This document shows, piece after piece, positions 1-15,000 of a stretch of DNA of 64,000 bases. The DNA lies in assembly GCA_963556195.1 (NCBI GenBank), contig OY744519.1, forward strand, positions 102,840,500-102,904,499, written 5' to 3'. The notes beneath the pieces were generated by a model, which had not been told where the DNA came from, made no database searches, and was given only the letters and a program-made list of their open reading frames with translations. This stretch comes from Sepiola atlantica (Eukaryota; Mollusca; Cephalopoda; Sepiida; Sepiolidae). A program made the position numbers and the translations under genes. Each line of letters begins with the position of its first letter. The stretch's first letter is position 1.

Positions 1-1
1 T

Positions 2-40
<39 letters not shown>

Positions 41-1104
41 AATACACACTCACATATTTATATGCATATATTGTGTATTTAGACAGCATTCTTTCATTTA
101 AGCAAACATCGTTAAACATAACAGAATACTTCCACTTGATTATACCTTTCTTTTATTTTTTTCTATTTTTCTAATAGTCTTTGTGTCAAAATTCAAAAAA
201 TTAATGAATTCTTCATTGAATCATCTTCAGGTGACAAAAACAAATGAACAAAGAGCTGGAGAAAAGAACATTTCAAAAAGCAGCCGAGAACGCGTATGTG
301 AAGTCGTTAGACATCATTTTAAAATGCTTAACGTAAATAAAATTTATTCTGTGATGCTAATTCTCGCATGCAGGAATTTAAATTGCAAACATTCTTCTGA
401 AACTGTGCCAGTTTGTTCTTTTGACGTCAAACGATTTCACATATGTATTCTCGGCTGCTTTTTGAAATTCTCTTTTCTCCAGCTTTTTGTTCATTTGTTT
501 TGTTTTTGTCACCTGAAGATGATTCAGCTAAGAATCAAAAGTGCTAGTCATTAATTTTTTTGGATTTTGACACAAAAATGACTATTATAAAAATTGAAAA
601 AAAATAAAAACAGATATAATCAAGCACTAGAATTCTGTTATATTTGACAATGTTTGCTTATATATATATATATATATATGTGTGTGCGTGTGTATGAAAA
701 GAGTTGGTGGTATCAAATTTCTTAATCATCTATTGATAGCATCTTATATTTATAATTGATGCTTACTTATGTGCAATACCTTTCTATCTTTGAAAAGCTA
801 ATCAAGATTTTGTAGATAAAAATAGAAATTCTAATGGGATCAAATAGCAATTTAATAAAACCATAGTATTAATGTTTTGCAAATTCCATATGACATGAGT
901 CTGAAATTTCACAAGTTTAAAAAAAGTAAATTAAAAAAAATGTTTTTGTTTAAAGGAAACAAAATATAATGGGGAAAAAATAGAAATTGCTAAGTGACGA
1001 TTTCATAAAAGCAGTGGGAGGCAAAAAGCAGCTGGAGGAGGAGGAGGATATATAATTAAAAAAAAAAAAAAAAAAAAAGTTCCAAAGCCAGGTTGGATTA
1101 CTAC
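1..1104 (-). other. Intron (partial), with hairpin and TA repeats
   Basis: This is intron sequence downstream of the 1105-1224 exon, running off the window. It is AT-rich and contains a CA/TA microsatellite at 1-41, a long inverted repeat at 98-662, a second TA/TG tract at 658-694 and an A-tract at 1060-1078. Apart from the low-complexity and hairpin features I see no coding signal. Confidence 0.6.
98..662. repeat. Long inverted repeat (fold-back element), about 565 bp
   Basis: The left arm, from AGCAAACATCGTTAAACATA at 101, is repeated in reverse complement ending at TGTTTGCTTA (651-660). Arms of about 230 bp match with scattered differences, including GAATCATCTTCAGGTGACAA on both sides and CAGCCGAGAA near the loop. 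TA microsatellites flank both ends. I see no transposase, so it is a MITE or fold-back type element. The 123-codon open frame at 183-554 runs through both arms and is not a gene. Confidence 0.85.
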
Positions 1105-1224
1105 CTCCGTCTTGTATTTTCGTTTTCTTCTTGCGCTTTTTGGGCTTTTCCTTTGGGGTAACTTGCCCAGTAGAAGCCGGTGTTGGCTCAGAACTCTGCT
1201 GACACAGGGGAGGGATACCAAAGC
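1105..1224 (-). CDS. KMT2C: KMT2C/D exon with basic KEKPKKRKKKTK segment (most 3' exon seen)
   Basis: It encodes FGIPPLCQQSSEPTPASTGQ followed by VTPKEKPKKRKKKTKIQDG. The lysine/arginine cluster matches EEKGKKKRTRKKKRDDD of vertebrate KMT2C and looks like a nuclear localisation signal. An acceptor CTCTTCCAG at 1225-1226 gives phase 1, as required by the preceding exon. A second plausible acceptor (CTGTGTCAG, exon end 1198) would break the frame. The donor is G|GTAGTA. The next exons, with the C-terminal PHD, FYR and SET domains, lie outside the window. Confidence 0.88.
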
Positions 1225-4200
1225 CTGGAAGAGCAGTGGTTGGTTTTCTCAAGGGAACATCACAAATCTCCACACACACCAAATTAAAAAAAGCTTATTA
1301 GCTCAGCTGTTGCTCCTGCTAATTGGATGTGTTGCTAGCCAGACAGACCCTCACCCCACATTAGAGCAACAGAGCAAATCCACTTTCACTTGATTTTTTT
1401 AAAAATTTCTTAGAAGTCATGCAAACACCAACAATTCTTTATGTCCGAAAAAAAAATTTACATATATATATCTATCTATATATATATATATATATATATA
1501 TAGCAATTACATGCATATAATCTGACCAAATATCCATTTTTTCATCAGACTATATGTATATGTTCATAATTCTGTTGGAAAATATGACTAAAAGTTAATC
1601 GAAAGCTTAAGGAAACAAAAAAGAAAGTTTACGACATTATGTTTCAGAAATTTTAAGATGAGGATTAATTATTTGGATTATTCAGACTACTATTCGACTA
1701 TTGGGTTCCCAAGTTCGGAAAGATGCACCTGAAGAAGATTGGAGGTTACATCGTCCAGAACATTGTGAATGTAAAAATTAAGATAGATAATTTCAGCCAA
1801 CTTCAACATGCATCTATCCTAAAGATTCTCTATTTGTTTTCAAATTTTCACGTCTTTGGGTCTATAAGTTAGACCATTCCTAAAAATTTCAGTTGAATTT
1901 GTTTCTCTAAACAGATTTTACGGGCATTTAAAGAAATTATCAATTTTGGAAATTTTGAAAGCTACAAATTTTATGATTTTTCTCACTTTTACATTTTTAG
2001 TGATCTAAAAAGGATTGAAATTGTTACTTTGAATAACTAAATTGACCTTTTTTGCAAAGTATTTTGTCCAGGTTATAGAAATATGTATACCTAGGAGACA
2101 ATGCTGTTAAGTAACACACATATCAAATTTGCGATTTTCTACTCTGAACTATAAGTGTTCAAAAATCAAGCAAATTCAAAATTTCCAAAATGGCCCATTT
2201 CTAGAAATGCAGAGTGAACCTGTGGATATATGTGATGGAGGAGGAATACTCCTACCACATCAACTAGGACAGTTCACTTTTTTCTTAAAATACCAGAACA
2301 TTGTCCCTATTTACTTGCCTCCCACAAGGACAGTTAGACACAAAATCGATTTCTAATGGAGAACCCTGGATTGGAACAAAAAATTAAAATTGCCTCAGTC
2401 TAGAAGGACTTCTCCTTCACCGACCGACGACAGAAAAATGAAGTGCAGTATCAGAACAGATACTACACTTTGCTTCTAGCCAAAAGGCATTGTTCAACAC
2501 AGCTGCCAACATTTTTGATAAAGTCAAAGTACAAAATTTCACAGTTGAAGATGGCAAAGCTTATCAAAAAAATATGCTTGTAAAGACTGGATAAAATATA
2601 GAACCAGAGAACATCAAAGACTGCATCAGGTGAAATTGTTTATTACATTTCTTCTTAAATTCCAATATTTCAGAACTCATGACTAGAGAGTTGTTACCCC
2701 AGTCCCAACATCTTTAAAACAGTCATATTGAACTCAGGTGTGTAAAAATAGTGTTTAAAACAGTATTTTTTACATACAGTTAAATTAAGTAGAAGAGTGG
2801 AAAAATACATTAGAAGTTAAGAATTAGAGTTACGGCTATGTGTCAGAATATGACGTCATGGACAGTGAGACTTGGCAAAGAAGAGAGAAAAGACCTTTCT
2901 CTTTGAGCTGACTGGGTTTTTCGAGGCTCTGTCTTTGTTCACCTCTCCAGGGACTGAATAAAGCGAAGTTTACATAATGTGTAAAAGAATAAAACATCAA
3001 AGAGCATGACACCATTCAGCAAATACTTTGTTGGCTTTCTGTTTTTGTTACATTATTACAGTTACAAGGAAAGAGAAAGACAAAATTTGGCTGCTACATC
3101 ACCACTACAATCACCTTTACAACTAGATGTCACTATCCATTGAGCAACTACTTTTGTGTCAACAAAGACTCAGCTGTTTTATGTACAATGGGCAATTAGT
3201 TGGGGATTGAAGAACTCATGCCATGTTACAAAACATTGGGATAGTAATTCACACTGATTCATCAAACAATAAATCAATTTTTTTTTTTTCAAAGACAGGA
3301 ATGCAGTTTCTCTGAATTACAAACATGCAAAAGATTTAATTGAAATATATCATTTTCTGCCAGAAATTCTAACATTACTCTCAATTAATGTTAATTGAAA
3401 GATCTTAAGAGACAATTTACTCAAATGAACCAACTTTTATTAGCTATTTGAAAATGTTGATCTTATATATAAAGTAAAGGCAGTTTTCTAAAGAAAATTT
3501 TAATTGCATTTCCGATAGATTTTAATAATTCTGATCGATATCTGATTTTTTTTATTAGTCTTAAATAAAAGAAAGGCAGGAGGAATTTTTACTCTCAGTC
3601 ATATCTACTCCCCCTGCGACTCATAACACCAGGAAGAAATTTAATAAGACAAACTTCTAAAGATTCACTGTGAGGAAGAAAAGGAGGGAAAGGAAGTCTT
3701 AATTTGTCCTTTTCGCTTTCTTTTGTTGTCTTTTGCTGACTCACATTCGACTATAAAGGGAAGGAGAGAAAGACAAAATAAAGAGTGAGAAGGAAAGAAA
3801 AAAGAAAGCCGCCTTTTCTGGTTTTGACCCACATTCGATGGGAAGTGGGGGTGCTGATGTTATGTTTATATAGTTAATGGTACTGCCTTTTCATAATTGC
3901 TGCTGTGGCTGAATCAGTATGCTGTACATAGAGATAGCGTGTTTGAGTTCAAACCTCACCTGGGCCATAAGTATTTTTACTCTGATTTTGTTCCAAAATG
4001 AACTTAAGCATTTCAGTATTAAGCAGATTGTTTAGTTTTACTTTTTTTTCTGTGATCTATGTAATTTACGGAAATTATGGCCTTGAATGACGCTGGATCA
4101 CCCTGCTAATTTATTATAAATATATTTTAATACAAGAAAACTAATAAATGTAATAGGTAACCAATTTCTTGGTTAACTTTGACATGAGGTTACATCCATA

Positions 4201-7200
4201 AAGCATCCTGTGAGAGAATGAAGTCGTCAACTCTTTTTTACACTGATATAAGTAATATATTATTTACATGTTTCGGACGGTTTTCTTAATCTTAGTTACT
4301 GCCATTGTCATGTTTCGGCCTTGTTCGGGTGATTTTTGTTGTAGCCTATAATCTTCTGAGAATTTCAAACTAAACCCTATATTTAATCTACCAGAATACA
4401 CTTGTATTCATTAAAAAAAATTTCTTAGGTTTATTCAGGGGGGATTAAATCACAACTCTCAAGTAGAATCTCTTAACCAATACCTATATTCACTTGGTCA
4501 TGTATCCAGTAGGATAATCTAAAAGGCATGAAACGTAAAATAAGAGCTATATACTCCAGAATAAACGTTGTGAAGATGAGGACAAGAAAGTGAAACATAT
4601 CTTATCTCAGAAATATTCTCAAGCAATCTTTAAATATAAAAAAGAAAGTTAGATCGTCCGTCATAGAAATAGATATGTTAACCAGTTAGAAAATTAAAAT
4701 TAGTTTTAATAAGGGTAAAAATTTTCAAACAATTTAATGATACATTCAAATTTTCCTCCAATGCTATCAGGGTCCGATTATAGATTCCAGTTATCACTTA
4801 CTGGGAATACAATTTAAAACTAAACTAAAATCAACTTTTCTTGAATAAAATTTTACAAGGAATTCAATGGTGGCATTAATTTTGTATTAGTGGTTTTTCT
4901 CAATACTATTGTTGGGTTGTACATTCGTGCCAAACATCCATAAACAGAAAAAACAGCATCATTTTTTTAAAAGATAAAAATGGTAATATGGAGTTCAGTG
5001 TTGGTAGCATGAGTACTAAGGGGTTTCATGACTTCCTTGGCATTGCAAGCTAGTTAACTATAAATGTGAACATATGTATTAGGGTTTAATTTGAAGGATA
5101 AATTTTTTTTTTTTTTAATTTAAAAAAGGGTTCCTTTTTAATTATCCAAAATTTACAAAATAAAGGTTTCTTTAAAGAAATGACTAACCATGAAATGATA
5201 ACCAAGAAAGATTTGTAAGTGTATGGTAAAAGATTTGATATTATAATGATCGTAAATGTACAAAATAATAAAAAGGCTCAGTAAGTAAAAAAAATTTTTT
5301 TTTAATCAAGGTGGGAATCAAGAATCAAATTATTTTCAGGAGTCAAGAGTTTTTGTTTTTTTTTTAACTTCAGGATCAGATTTTTTAAAACCGATTAATC
5401 ACCTTGTATGTGTGTGTGTGTTTGTTGGAGAAGGGAGGTGAGGTTCATTTTATACAAATGTTAATTAAAAACAATATTTAAATATGGGATAAACATCATA
5501 AATGAAGGCCAGGGGACACATTGGTCGAAATGTAGTACGAGTACAAATATTAACATAGACGAGGGCAATTGAATAATTTATTTTTTGATCTGAATTTTTA
5601 CAGATTTTTTTTTTCTATTTTAGAACTTTTTTTTGTAAAGGTAGATCTTTAATAATAATCAGTCAAAAAGAATTGTTGGTATTAACATATTTTTTCTATT
5701 GATGTTTAAATTATTGTCCATGCAATCTGAATCCGAGATCCCAAAGCAATAATACAGATGCCTAAAGAGAGTTGTGAAAGCTAGCCGTACCATCCAGTTA
5801 GCAGAAGAATTGCATGCAGGCAGAATAAAGGGATTACAGCAAGGTCTAAAATAAATCAGAGCTTCGGAAATAATCACACAATAAGCTGCTATAAACATAT
5901 TTGGATAGAGATATGTCTATATTATATGCATGTGTGTGTTTGTGTAGATATAAATATATGTAATATATATTACATATGTGTAACGATATACTTGGGCAGC
6001 AGGCCCTCCTTTATAAAGATCTACTTGACAAGGATTTCCTCCTGCAAGTCTTTCAAGGCTTATTTTGTTAGATGTACACCATGTAAGAATTGGCCGATGA
6101 TTTTGTCTCTTTTAGTACTTTTGGCTTAACACTAGCCATCATCAATACCCCGCAACAAGTAAATATAGCCAATAGTTACTTATGTATTTTGTATACTGAT
6201 CTTTCTTTCATACTTAAATTCATAGGTCAATTTTAACATGGCATACATCCAGTGAAAGACTTGATTGTTCAAACATATGAAAGACTTGTGTAATGACACT
6301 TGTGGCGATCATTATCAATTTGACAAAAATATATAATTGAGGAGAAATAAACACAGATGGGCTCAGCTATGTTTGTAAGAGCATAGTATCTTTATTATAG
6401 AGGACACTGTACAGCAATAAATCGATTAGCCATAAATACCAGAGGTTTTTAAATGGGTAGTAAATTAGTCTGCTGACCAATAAGACGGTAGCGATTATCC
6501 TTTTCTCCTGGGTCATATTTACTACCTATTTTGAAACCTCTGGTATCTATGGTTAATCACTTTATCACTGTATAGTATCATCTATATTATATTTTTATGC
6601 GAGTAATCTCAATTTGATTAGCAACAGTAAAACTGTCAATTCATGCTTAGAGAAGTTTACTAAAATTTAAGGAATGGCATTCAAGTTTTGAAGCTTTCAA
6701 AAAGAAGAATTCTAAAAGAAAGTATCTACAAATACTAAATAGGATACTATAAACTGATGTTATTATAATATACACTTAGAGGATAATGTTGCTTCCAGTC
6801 TTATTACGAGGGATTATTAGATAAATATTTTACCATTGCACAAATTATTAGTTCATTTGAATCCAAACATAGATCAGATATATTTAAATTTAAAAAAAAA
6901 AAAAAAATCATAAAGCCTTTATCAGAGACAAAAAAATCTATTAATTAAATTTCTTTAATGTAATTTACAAAACAAAAAAAAAAAAGATTTGTATCTTAAC
7001 TAAGCATATTTGTAATCAAATAATCTTTTCTAAAAAGTATGTATCAAAGAGGAGTAAGCAACTTTTTTAAAAAAGGGAAGGATATAGGAATATCACTAAA
7101 CATGCACACTTTATGTACTTTCCACAAATTGGGAAAAGGTTTTAGTAGTACAGCATTTTTAAATTGCCTTTATATATGGATAGATTATAAGATTTAAAAA

Positions 7201-10200
7201 AATATTTTTTTCATTTTTACAAAATTTAAAAATATTCCTTGATAACAATTTTCACCTGGCAAACTTCAAAAAATATGTCAGAATAACTTCAAGAAAACAG
7301 ATATTCAAATAACATTAATATTACCCTAACATTCATTTTTTAGTGGGGAAGGGGTATTCCAATATATTTATTTAAAAAGTTGCCAAATGCAAATAGCTAT
7401 TCAGGAAAAAGTTTTATCGAAAATCTATGATTTAAAAATATTTGCATTTAACCCTACTGATGTATCCTCATTTCAAGACAATTTAAAAATATCTGGAGAA
7501 AAAAAAACAGATTATTGTTCTATCTAAACTCAATGTTATATTTGCTTCAAAAAATGAAAGACCAAATGAAGCATTTTTTAGAATCATGTGATGACCATGC
7601 CTGTGAAGAATGTGCGGCTGGATTGGTTGGGTGAGAAAAGCAGTTTGAAAAGAAACTCTTCAGGATAAAAGCAAGAATAGCTTCAAGAGTTTATCAATTA
7701 CATACTTAATGCTATCATTTTTAGAAACAAAAGGAAACCTATCAGTGGATATGCATTAAAAAAAATCACATTCTTTAGAATCGCACTGCCATGAAAAAAA
7801 GTGTCTTTTCTCTTTTTTTTTTTTTAAATAGTCCAATTTTGGGCAGAATCTCAGTGACTTGATAGGCAGTTTTAGTTTATTTTAATTTTTACTTAATACA
7901 TGATAAGATTATGAGTCTGTATCACCATAAAACTAGAGCAGCACAAAAAAACAAAACTTCTCAATTTTAACATTTGAATCCGTCCTGAACATAATTTTTG
8001 GAGGCTTTCTAATTTGAGAAATTAGAAAGGTTAAGTTATTTAAAATCATTTGCATTTTAATAATAAAGTATTTTAAAAATAAAATATTTAAATTTTAACA
8101 AAATATGCAAAAACGATCCACAAAACACTCAAATGTAAAAAAAAAAAAAAAAGTGAACATTTGTTTTAGCTGATGTAGTCTAATATAGGCAGAAACAAGA
8201 CGTCTGGAAATGTCAAAGTAAAATACAATAAAACTTGTTTGTTATGGAAAGGATTTGAGATTCTAAGAGTTTATTCCGAAAATTGGACCATTTAAAAAAG
8301 AATAATCACACTTTATTTTCATGACAGGATGAATGTAAAGAAACAGCAAAAACCTTAAATAAATTTGCTGATGAATAACGATAAAGCAAAGAAACATTTA
8401 AAATACAACAAAAACAAACTCTATACTGAGCAATGTAATAGATTAAATAGAATCAATTAATCGAATTTGAAGAGGATTCATGAGAATTTATTTTAACATA
8501 GTCTGTGTTTTAAGTTCAAGATGAGAGCTAGAGAAAAGAAAGTTCTAGCAAATATTTATATATTTGCAGAACACCAAAATGCTTTCAAGAAAGCATGCAA
8601 AAAAGATCTTTGAGATGAAAATGCATACTAGTTCAGTATGAAAAGATCTATAAAGACAATATCGGCTTTGAATGAAGATTAAAGTTAAATTAGACTTTTA
8701 TCGCAGAGATCAATTTATTTATTTTTTTAAATAATTGTTTAACTAAATACGATTTTAGAAAAACACTTGATTTTTATCATTTTGATTTCCATCACTTTTC
8801 TAATTATAACAAAAACACGAACACTTTTATGTTGTTAAATTATTGTTTCTTTTTGTTTTAATTGGACACAATCTTATAACAAAATTAAATTGTTTTCGAA
8901 GAATTTTTTTTTAAATATTAAATATTCAAACGCAATTCAAGCCAATGCTACTTTATAATAGAAAATATATTCAATTAGAATAATTTTTCGGGTTGCAATA
9001 TATCATTCACTCAATTCAACATTTTATTTACTCATCATGCAAGAGACTGATCTATTAAACCTAAACTTGGAAATTGTGTAAGCAATGAGCAATCATATTG
9101 GAACCTTTGTCCAGTAACAGACATCACTAAAAAAAATTTAATCGCCATTGCAGGAACGTTAAAAACACATTGTTGTAGAGAGCCTACATCTCACAGAGGA
9201 CAGTGAACCACAGATTTTGAAGAACATGAGCTGCAATTACTGACCTATTGAATATGATAAAGAATAGAATTGAATAATGACAGTTACGTGAATCCATGCA
9301 ACCGGGTAATGAAATCTAAACCACACATGATAATTAGCCTATTTTTTGCAATTATTTAATATTGCAGTGTAGAACTGTGATCCCATTAACCATGATGAGC
9401 CTTTCTTATTATGAAAATCCAATTGTATAAATTCTTTGCAGTTTATAAAACAAATTACAAAATAAACATTCATCGATTTGTAACAGTTAATCAAATCTTT
9501 GTTACACGCTAAATATTAAGCATTATCTTAAGACTTATTAGTACAGATGCTCAGACAATGATTCTAAACCTGGAAAGCTCATCAACATGTTACCAAATTT
9601 TATCATAAGAGAACTACAATTAAAGGAGGAAAAATAAATTCTAACTTTCTTTTTTAAACAAGAAAACTTTTAAATGAACAGTCATTGATGTAAGTACCCC
9701 ATTTATTTAAATAATTAAATTTGTGTAAATTTTTAAAATGATATATTTCTACCAATTTTTCATAATCCATTGTTTTTATCAACTGATAACACTTGACTTT
9801 TATATGCAATTTAAAGGAATAGTTGATAATACATCAATCTCAGAAAATCTCTAAGAATAACTTAAGATTTTCATTGGCCGAAGCTGACTGACGTTCTTAT
9901 ATTAAAAGAATTAAATTTCTCATCTGACAAATTATGATTCTATTGCAATGTCAAAATGCATGTAGCACAAAGCTATCAAGACAGTGACTTGGAACATCTC
10001 GTCTCATATTGAGTAGCTGCTTGAACCAATATGATGCGAAAGTGGCAATAAAGGCAGTGCATCACTGAAGATCAGCCTTAATGCATCAAAAGAATGTATA
10101 TTTTAAGATTTATATATAAAATTATAGCTTAAATAATTTGTACATTCTACAAACATTAACACCGGGGAAATGTGTGTATAACTGGTTTGTGGAAAGTTCC

Positions 10201-11099
10201 TATGGATGCTTCCAAGAAATAGTATTTTCTAAAAAAAATTTGCTTAAAAATTAATATGTAAAGTTTAAATATTTTTCATTTATTGAATTTTGAATTTAAA
10301 AATGCATCTTTTTAAATCTTTTACCATTATTTCTCTATTTTATTAATTTATTATTTCCTTTATTTTACTTCATGATATACCTATGTTTATTTATTTATCA
10401 TTTTCTAATTTTTTAAGTTTTCATTATTATGTATTATTTTTATTATTAATATTATCATTATTACTTTTACTCAAGTTCATTATTATTTTTTATCTATTAT
10501 AACTTTTATTCTTATTATTTTTATTCTTATTATTTTTATCAATTTTTTATAATTTTCTTTAAACTTCTACTTGGTGTAAGTTTTAAACTGCAAATTATAT
10601 TAATGTTTTTTCAATTTATTAAGATATGTTGTGGGATAATGTTTCTTCAATTTATTTAAAGGTGAATTTATCGATTAATTTTTTTTTAACTATGATTTCT
10701 CATATTTTTTAATTTTTCTCCTGAAAAAGTCTATAATTGTTAAAAAAATTCATTTTTCGATAGATTTTTTTATATGACTAAAGTAAAGACTTTATTTCCC
10801 TTATTGTGCCCCTTTGTATGTTTGATATAATTGCTTTGTAACAGGTTGTAATTATCATATCTAAACCCTCCCTCAACCTCTCGAATTGCTGTATAACAGA
10901 TTAATGTCTGCACTCTAGTCATGATACTATGTTTTAACTTCGAACTTGGTGTCTATTCACTCTGCCGATGATGATGAGACCCGATATCAATAAAAATCCA
11001 TGTCGTCTCAGAAACGATCATATACAAAATTGTTGTTTATGTTGAATTCTTGGAACGTACGTAAATGAATGTCACAAATTTATTTACCTTGTATCTATA

Positions 11100-11132
<33 letters not shown>

Positions 11133-11969
11133 AACACAAAATAAATAAACACCCCACAAATAATAATGTATACATGTTCAAAGTTTGAAGCTACAAGATT
11201 TTTATGTTTAAAATATCAATATAAAACAAAATTATCATCATTTAAATATGCTATCACTTTCAATAATACCTTTGGTAATGGCATTAATTTATATACCCTC
11301 TCTCCAACTATAGATTAAATAGTGGGGTAAACTAGACTCAAGCCATGACTGTGCAAGCAGTCCAGAAAGAAAACTTTGAAATAACACCAGTCTTTATCTG
11401 CTTATCCCGGACTTGTCTCTCGAGACTGAAAGAGGAGGCCGAGTATGCCATGGACCAAAGAAAGATCAAAATTGTCCGTTTCAAAGGGGCCATATTGTGG
11501 ATCCATCTGAAGGTGGATTTAGTGAGTGTCAAATTGCTGCAAACCTTAGGATTGCACTGCCAAATGAGTGATTGTCCAATTCACCAGAAAGGGGAAAAGA
11601 ATATCAGATCAACCAGGACTTTCTGTTAGTAATCATAACAATAAGGGTGTCTATTTACTTGTGTCATGTTAGTTTTTCTGAACATAAACTAATTTCATCT
11701 TGTTGTTCTCATCTAAAATGTGAGTATTTGTAATCTCAAGTTAATTCCTATTTGCAGAATTTAAATAGAGTAGAGAACCATTTTTTTTCTTTTTGGGAAC
11801 AAATTAAAAAGTTTCCAACTTATCTAAGTGTTGAAACTATTTTTAAAATGTTGAAAAAATGACATGCTTTTGTTTAACATTTTTACAATTTAAAAAATAT
11901 TCTAATACATATTTTTCATCTATCTAAGGATTGTAATTAATCGAATATTCGTGATTCTAATTTTCAGTA

Positions 11970-12007
<38 letters not shown>

Positions 12008-15000
12008 CAAACAAATTTAAATAAAAGTTAAAATACATATTTTATGTAAAGCTCATTAGATTCATAATGTTATCAAGCAAAACATTGAATTAAGGAAGGA
12101 TGTAATTCCATTAAAAAATATGGAACAAAACTTCTTTAAAAAGGTTTCTTATTTGATTAATATATTAAATTAAAATTTAGTATAAATCTAATAAATAATT
12201 AATGTTTTTTAAATTTTTTCTTCACATTATTTATGCTGTTATAACCAAATAATTTCTTAACATTAATTTATCCATTTTTGTTCGTTTTTTACTAAAGTTT
12301 TATACCTAACTTTCCCTCACCTACCATCTGGTTTTCTTATTACTAATACAAAGTCTAATTCTTATTTTGATGAATCACGAGTGAGAATAAAATTCTTACA
12401 TTTATTTTTCTTCATTCATCAGTTTCATTTAACATCATGAAGTTAATCAATATTTTAGCATTTGTAATTATTAAGTAAGCTGTTTTCAGTGAATTGCCTT
12501 CTCAAAATATTACCATTACAGGTGATCCACATGTACTTTCTATTGTTAGAAGATAATGCCAAATCCTAATTGCAAAGAAAATTGCTTCATTAACTAACAT
12601 CTCTTGCTAATGGCTGGAATCTTAGGGTTTACATATTGTGATATCAACTCAAGAGGTATTACGTTTGAGTGACAGCCAGTTAGAAATAGGGTCAGTTTGA
12701 GCATATAGAAGGTATGGTTTAATTGGCTGAGAATATTAAACCAGGTGATGGTAAATTTTAGAATTAGAGATTGGAAATATAATTTAATCGGTTGCGTGCC
12801 AAAGCTGATTGAACAAACCAGAGTTGACTAGACATAGGTAACCTATCAGGCTAGAGTCTATTCCATTTTTCTCTCGGGCACTCTTCCACTAATCAAATGG
12901 ATTATAATTAGATATCAACACTAAAGAAATGATCTCCATTTGTTCTTAACCCCTGTACCCAGATGTTTATCATATAAAATTCAATTGCTTTTTTTTTAAT
13001 GAAAAAAAAAAAACAAAATGAAAAAATATTCAAACTACAAGCCATTTAGATTCTAATTCAAATGAAACATAACATGTCCTCTTTTTTTGTCATGATTTTT
13101 GACCTATGTAAAAATATATTTATCTTTTCTTAAATAAAATGTAAACACTTTATATGTTGAGATATTCAAAGCAAAAACAACATCAATTACACAAAAATGA
13201 TGTTGTATAAAGATAGGCTAGAAACTAAGAAAGAATATAGATTATGACATTGTACATTTTATTTGAAACTATCAAAGTTAGAAAGCATTTTACAATAGGA
13301 GTGTGAATGGTCAAAGGAATATTCATTGTAAGGAAGACGACATGGCCCGGCATGTAACGTGCTACAACATCAAGCAGTTTTGTACAATTTTCAAGAGGGG
13401 AAGGGGCAGTTGGCATATATCTGACAAGTTACATTCTAACAACATAATACACAATGGATGAAGCCTACACAGTTTGTCAAAAGAGAACAGAGAAAGACTG
13501 ACAAAGTAATATACAGCAATAAATTACTACAAGATATGAACGGACAATGAGACTACAAGAGATTCAGCTCTACCAATGGGCAACATAAAAGCATGCAGTC
13601 ATTTTTTATAGTTTCCATTTTTTTTTTTTTTTCAAAAAGCAAAACGAGTGATGAGAGAGAATACTAGATCAGCAGGGACTAGAACTAAAACTGGGCTTAG
13701 CAACCTGAGGACGACAATTTGAAGATCACAAACCTGGCATGTAATTGGCAGTGCCTCCAACCTGGGGGTTCATTAAATAAACAGGTGTCGCATGTCCTGG
13801 AGGCACTAAAGGTCTAGTCTGTTTGATAGCCAATTGTGATAATGCCATACCATGATCTTGTATTGGCAGTTTGAGATGAATATTAGCGGAGTCAAAACCA
13901 GGATGAGAAACTAAAAGAAAGAAATCACTCCTAGAAATCACAACTGAGAACAAAGCCAACATTCTAGCAAAAACACAATTTAGAATCTGGAAAAATAGCA
14001 GGATTTCCCTTTCCCTATTGAGAGCTGGAGAGAAAACAGAGTAAACCATAAAGAGATTTGTTTTACCATTGAGAAATATAGAAAATATTAAATGTTTATA
14101 CTCTAAAGTTTTACTGATTTTGTTGACTTTCATCTGTTGGTGTTTATGCTCATTTAAAACAATATTTTCAAGTCAAATACCATTAACATCTAAGTAACAG
14201 TAATCAAATATTGTTCAAGCAATTTTGATGAAATCATACCTATTTTAAAGACTTGTATTGAACTTTTATTACTTACATACAAGAGCACATATATATTTGG
14301 ATTCAATAAATGTAGACATCATTCAAATGTTTGAGATTAAATAAGTGACCTAACAATTTAATGATAAATGATTCACATTTCAATTCTTAGATAAACAATA
14401 TGCATATGGTCATAAATAAATCCTTTTTAAATCAATTTTATTTAATATATTTTTTCTCAATAGTTTAATTTGAGGTTGAAATTTCTTTAAAAAGAACTTG
14501 ATAATTGAATTATAAATATCTAATGCTTTCTGAAATTATTAATGTAATATTCAATTATTAATGTATAAGAGTCATTTAATTTTGATACCTTATATGCAAT
14601 TGTGTATTTAATATCTGAGAAATAAGTTTTTATTTTCTCTGATAACACCATAACAATATTGAACACACATTGCTATTTGAACTGACACATGCACACACAC
14701 ACACATAATTTCTTAAAATTGCAGTGGTGATTAAAATCATTAAATCATAGTTTTCTATTGAGGGAGTAAAATAGAGAAAGTTTAATGATGACATTAAACC
14801 AAATCCAATAGAAAGAAAACATTGAAATTATTAAGCAAAACATTCATAGGAATAATTCCACATTTAATTTTGTTCAAAAAAAAAAAAAAAAAAATATTAA
14901 ACGTTTATCTGAAAAAATACTGAACAGTTAAAATATTTTTTAACACAGACTATGATTCTCAATGAATTGAAGAAAAACTTTCTATGAAAAATATAAAAAT

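Larger units (their letters stand above)
1225..13733 (-). other. Giant intron, 12.5 kb
   Basis: This intron is AT-rich throughout with numerous A and T homopolymers. Recognisable contents are a dispersed repeat at 1640-2500, a tRNA-like SINE head at 3880-3960, an inverted repeat at 6391-6590, TA tracts (1459-1503, 11095-11131), a TTATTATT-type low-complexity stretch at 10320-10560 and a T-tract at 11975-12004. Intervals 2820-2990, 3590-3850 and 11280-11640 are less AT-rich, with ORF-like stretches, but I cannot assign them. No exon with matching phase was found. Confidence 0.6.

Noticed and set aside
183..554. 123-codon frame at the left end of the window
   Set aside because: It runs through both arms of a long inverted repeat and has no recognisable product.
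1105..1198. Alternative acceptor (CTGTGTCAG) giving a shorter exon ending at 1198
   Set aside because: It would start in phase 0, whereas the preceding exon ends in phase 1; the acceptor at 1225-1226 keeps the frame.
11338..11629. Overlapping open frames on both strands near 11.4 kb
   Set aside because: Neither product is recognisable and no splice sites or second copy support a gene; left as an unassigned GC-richer patch.
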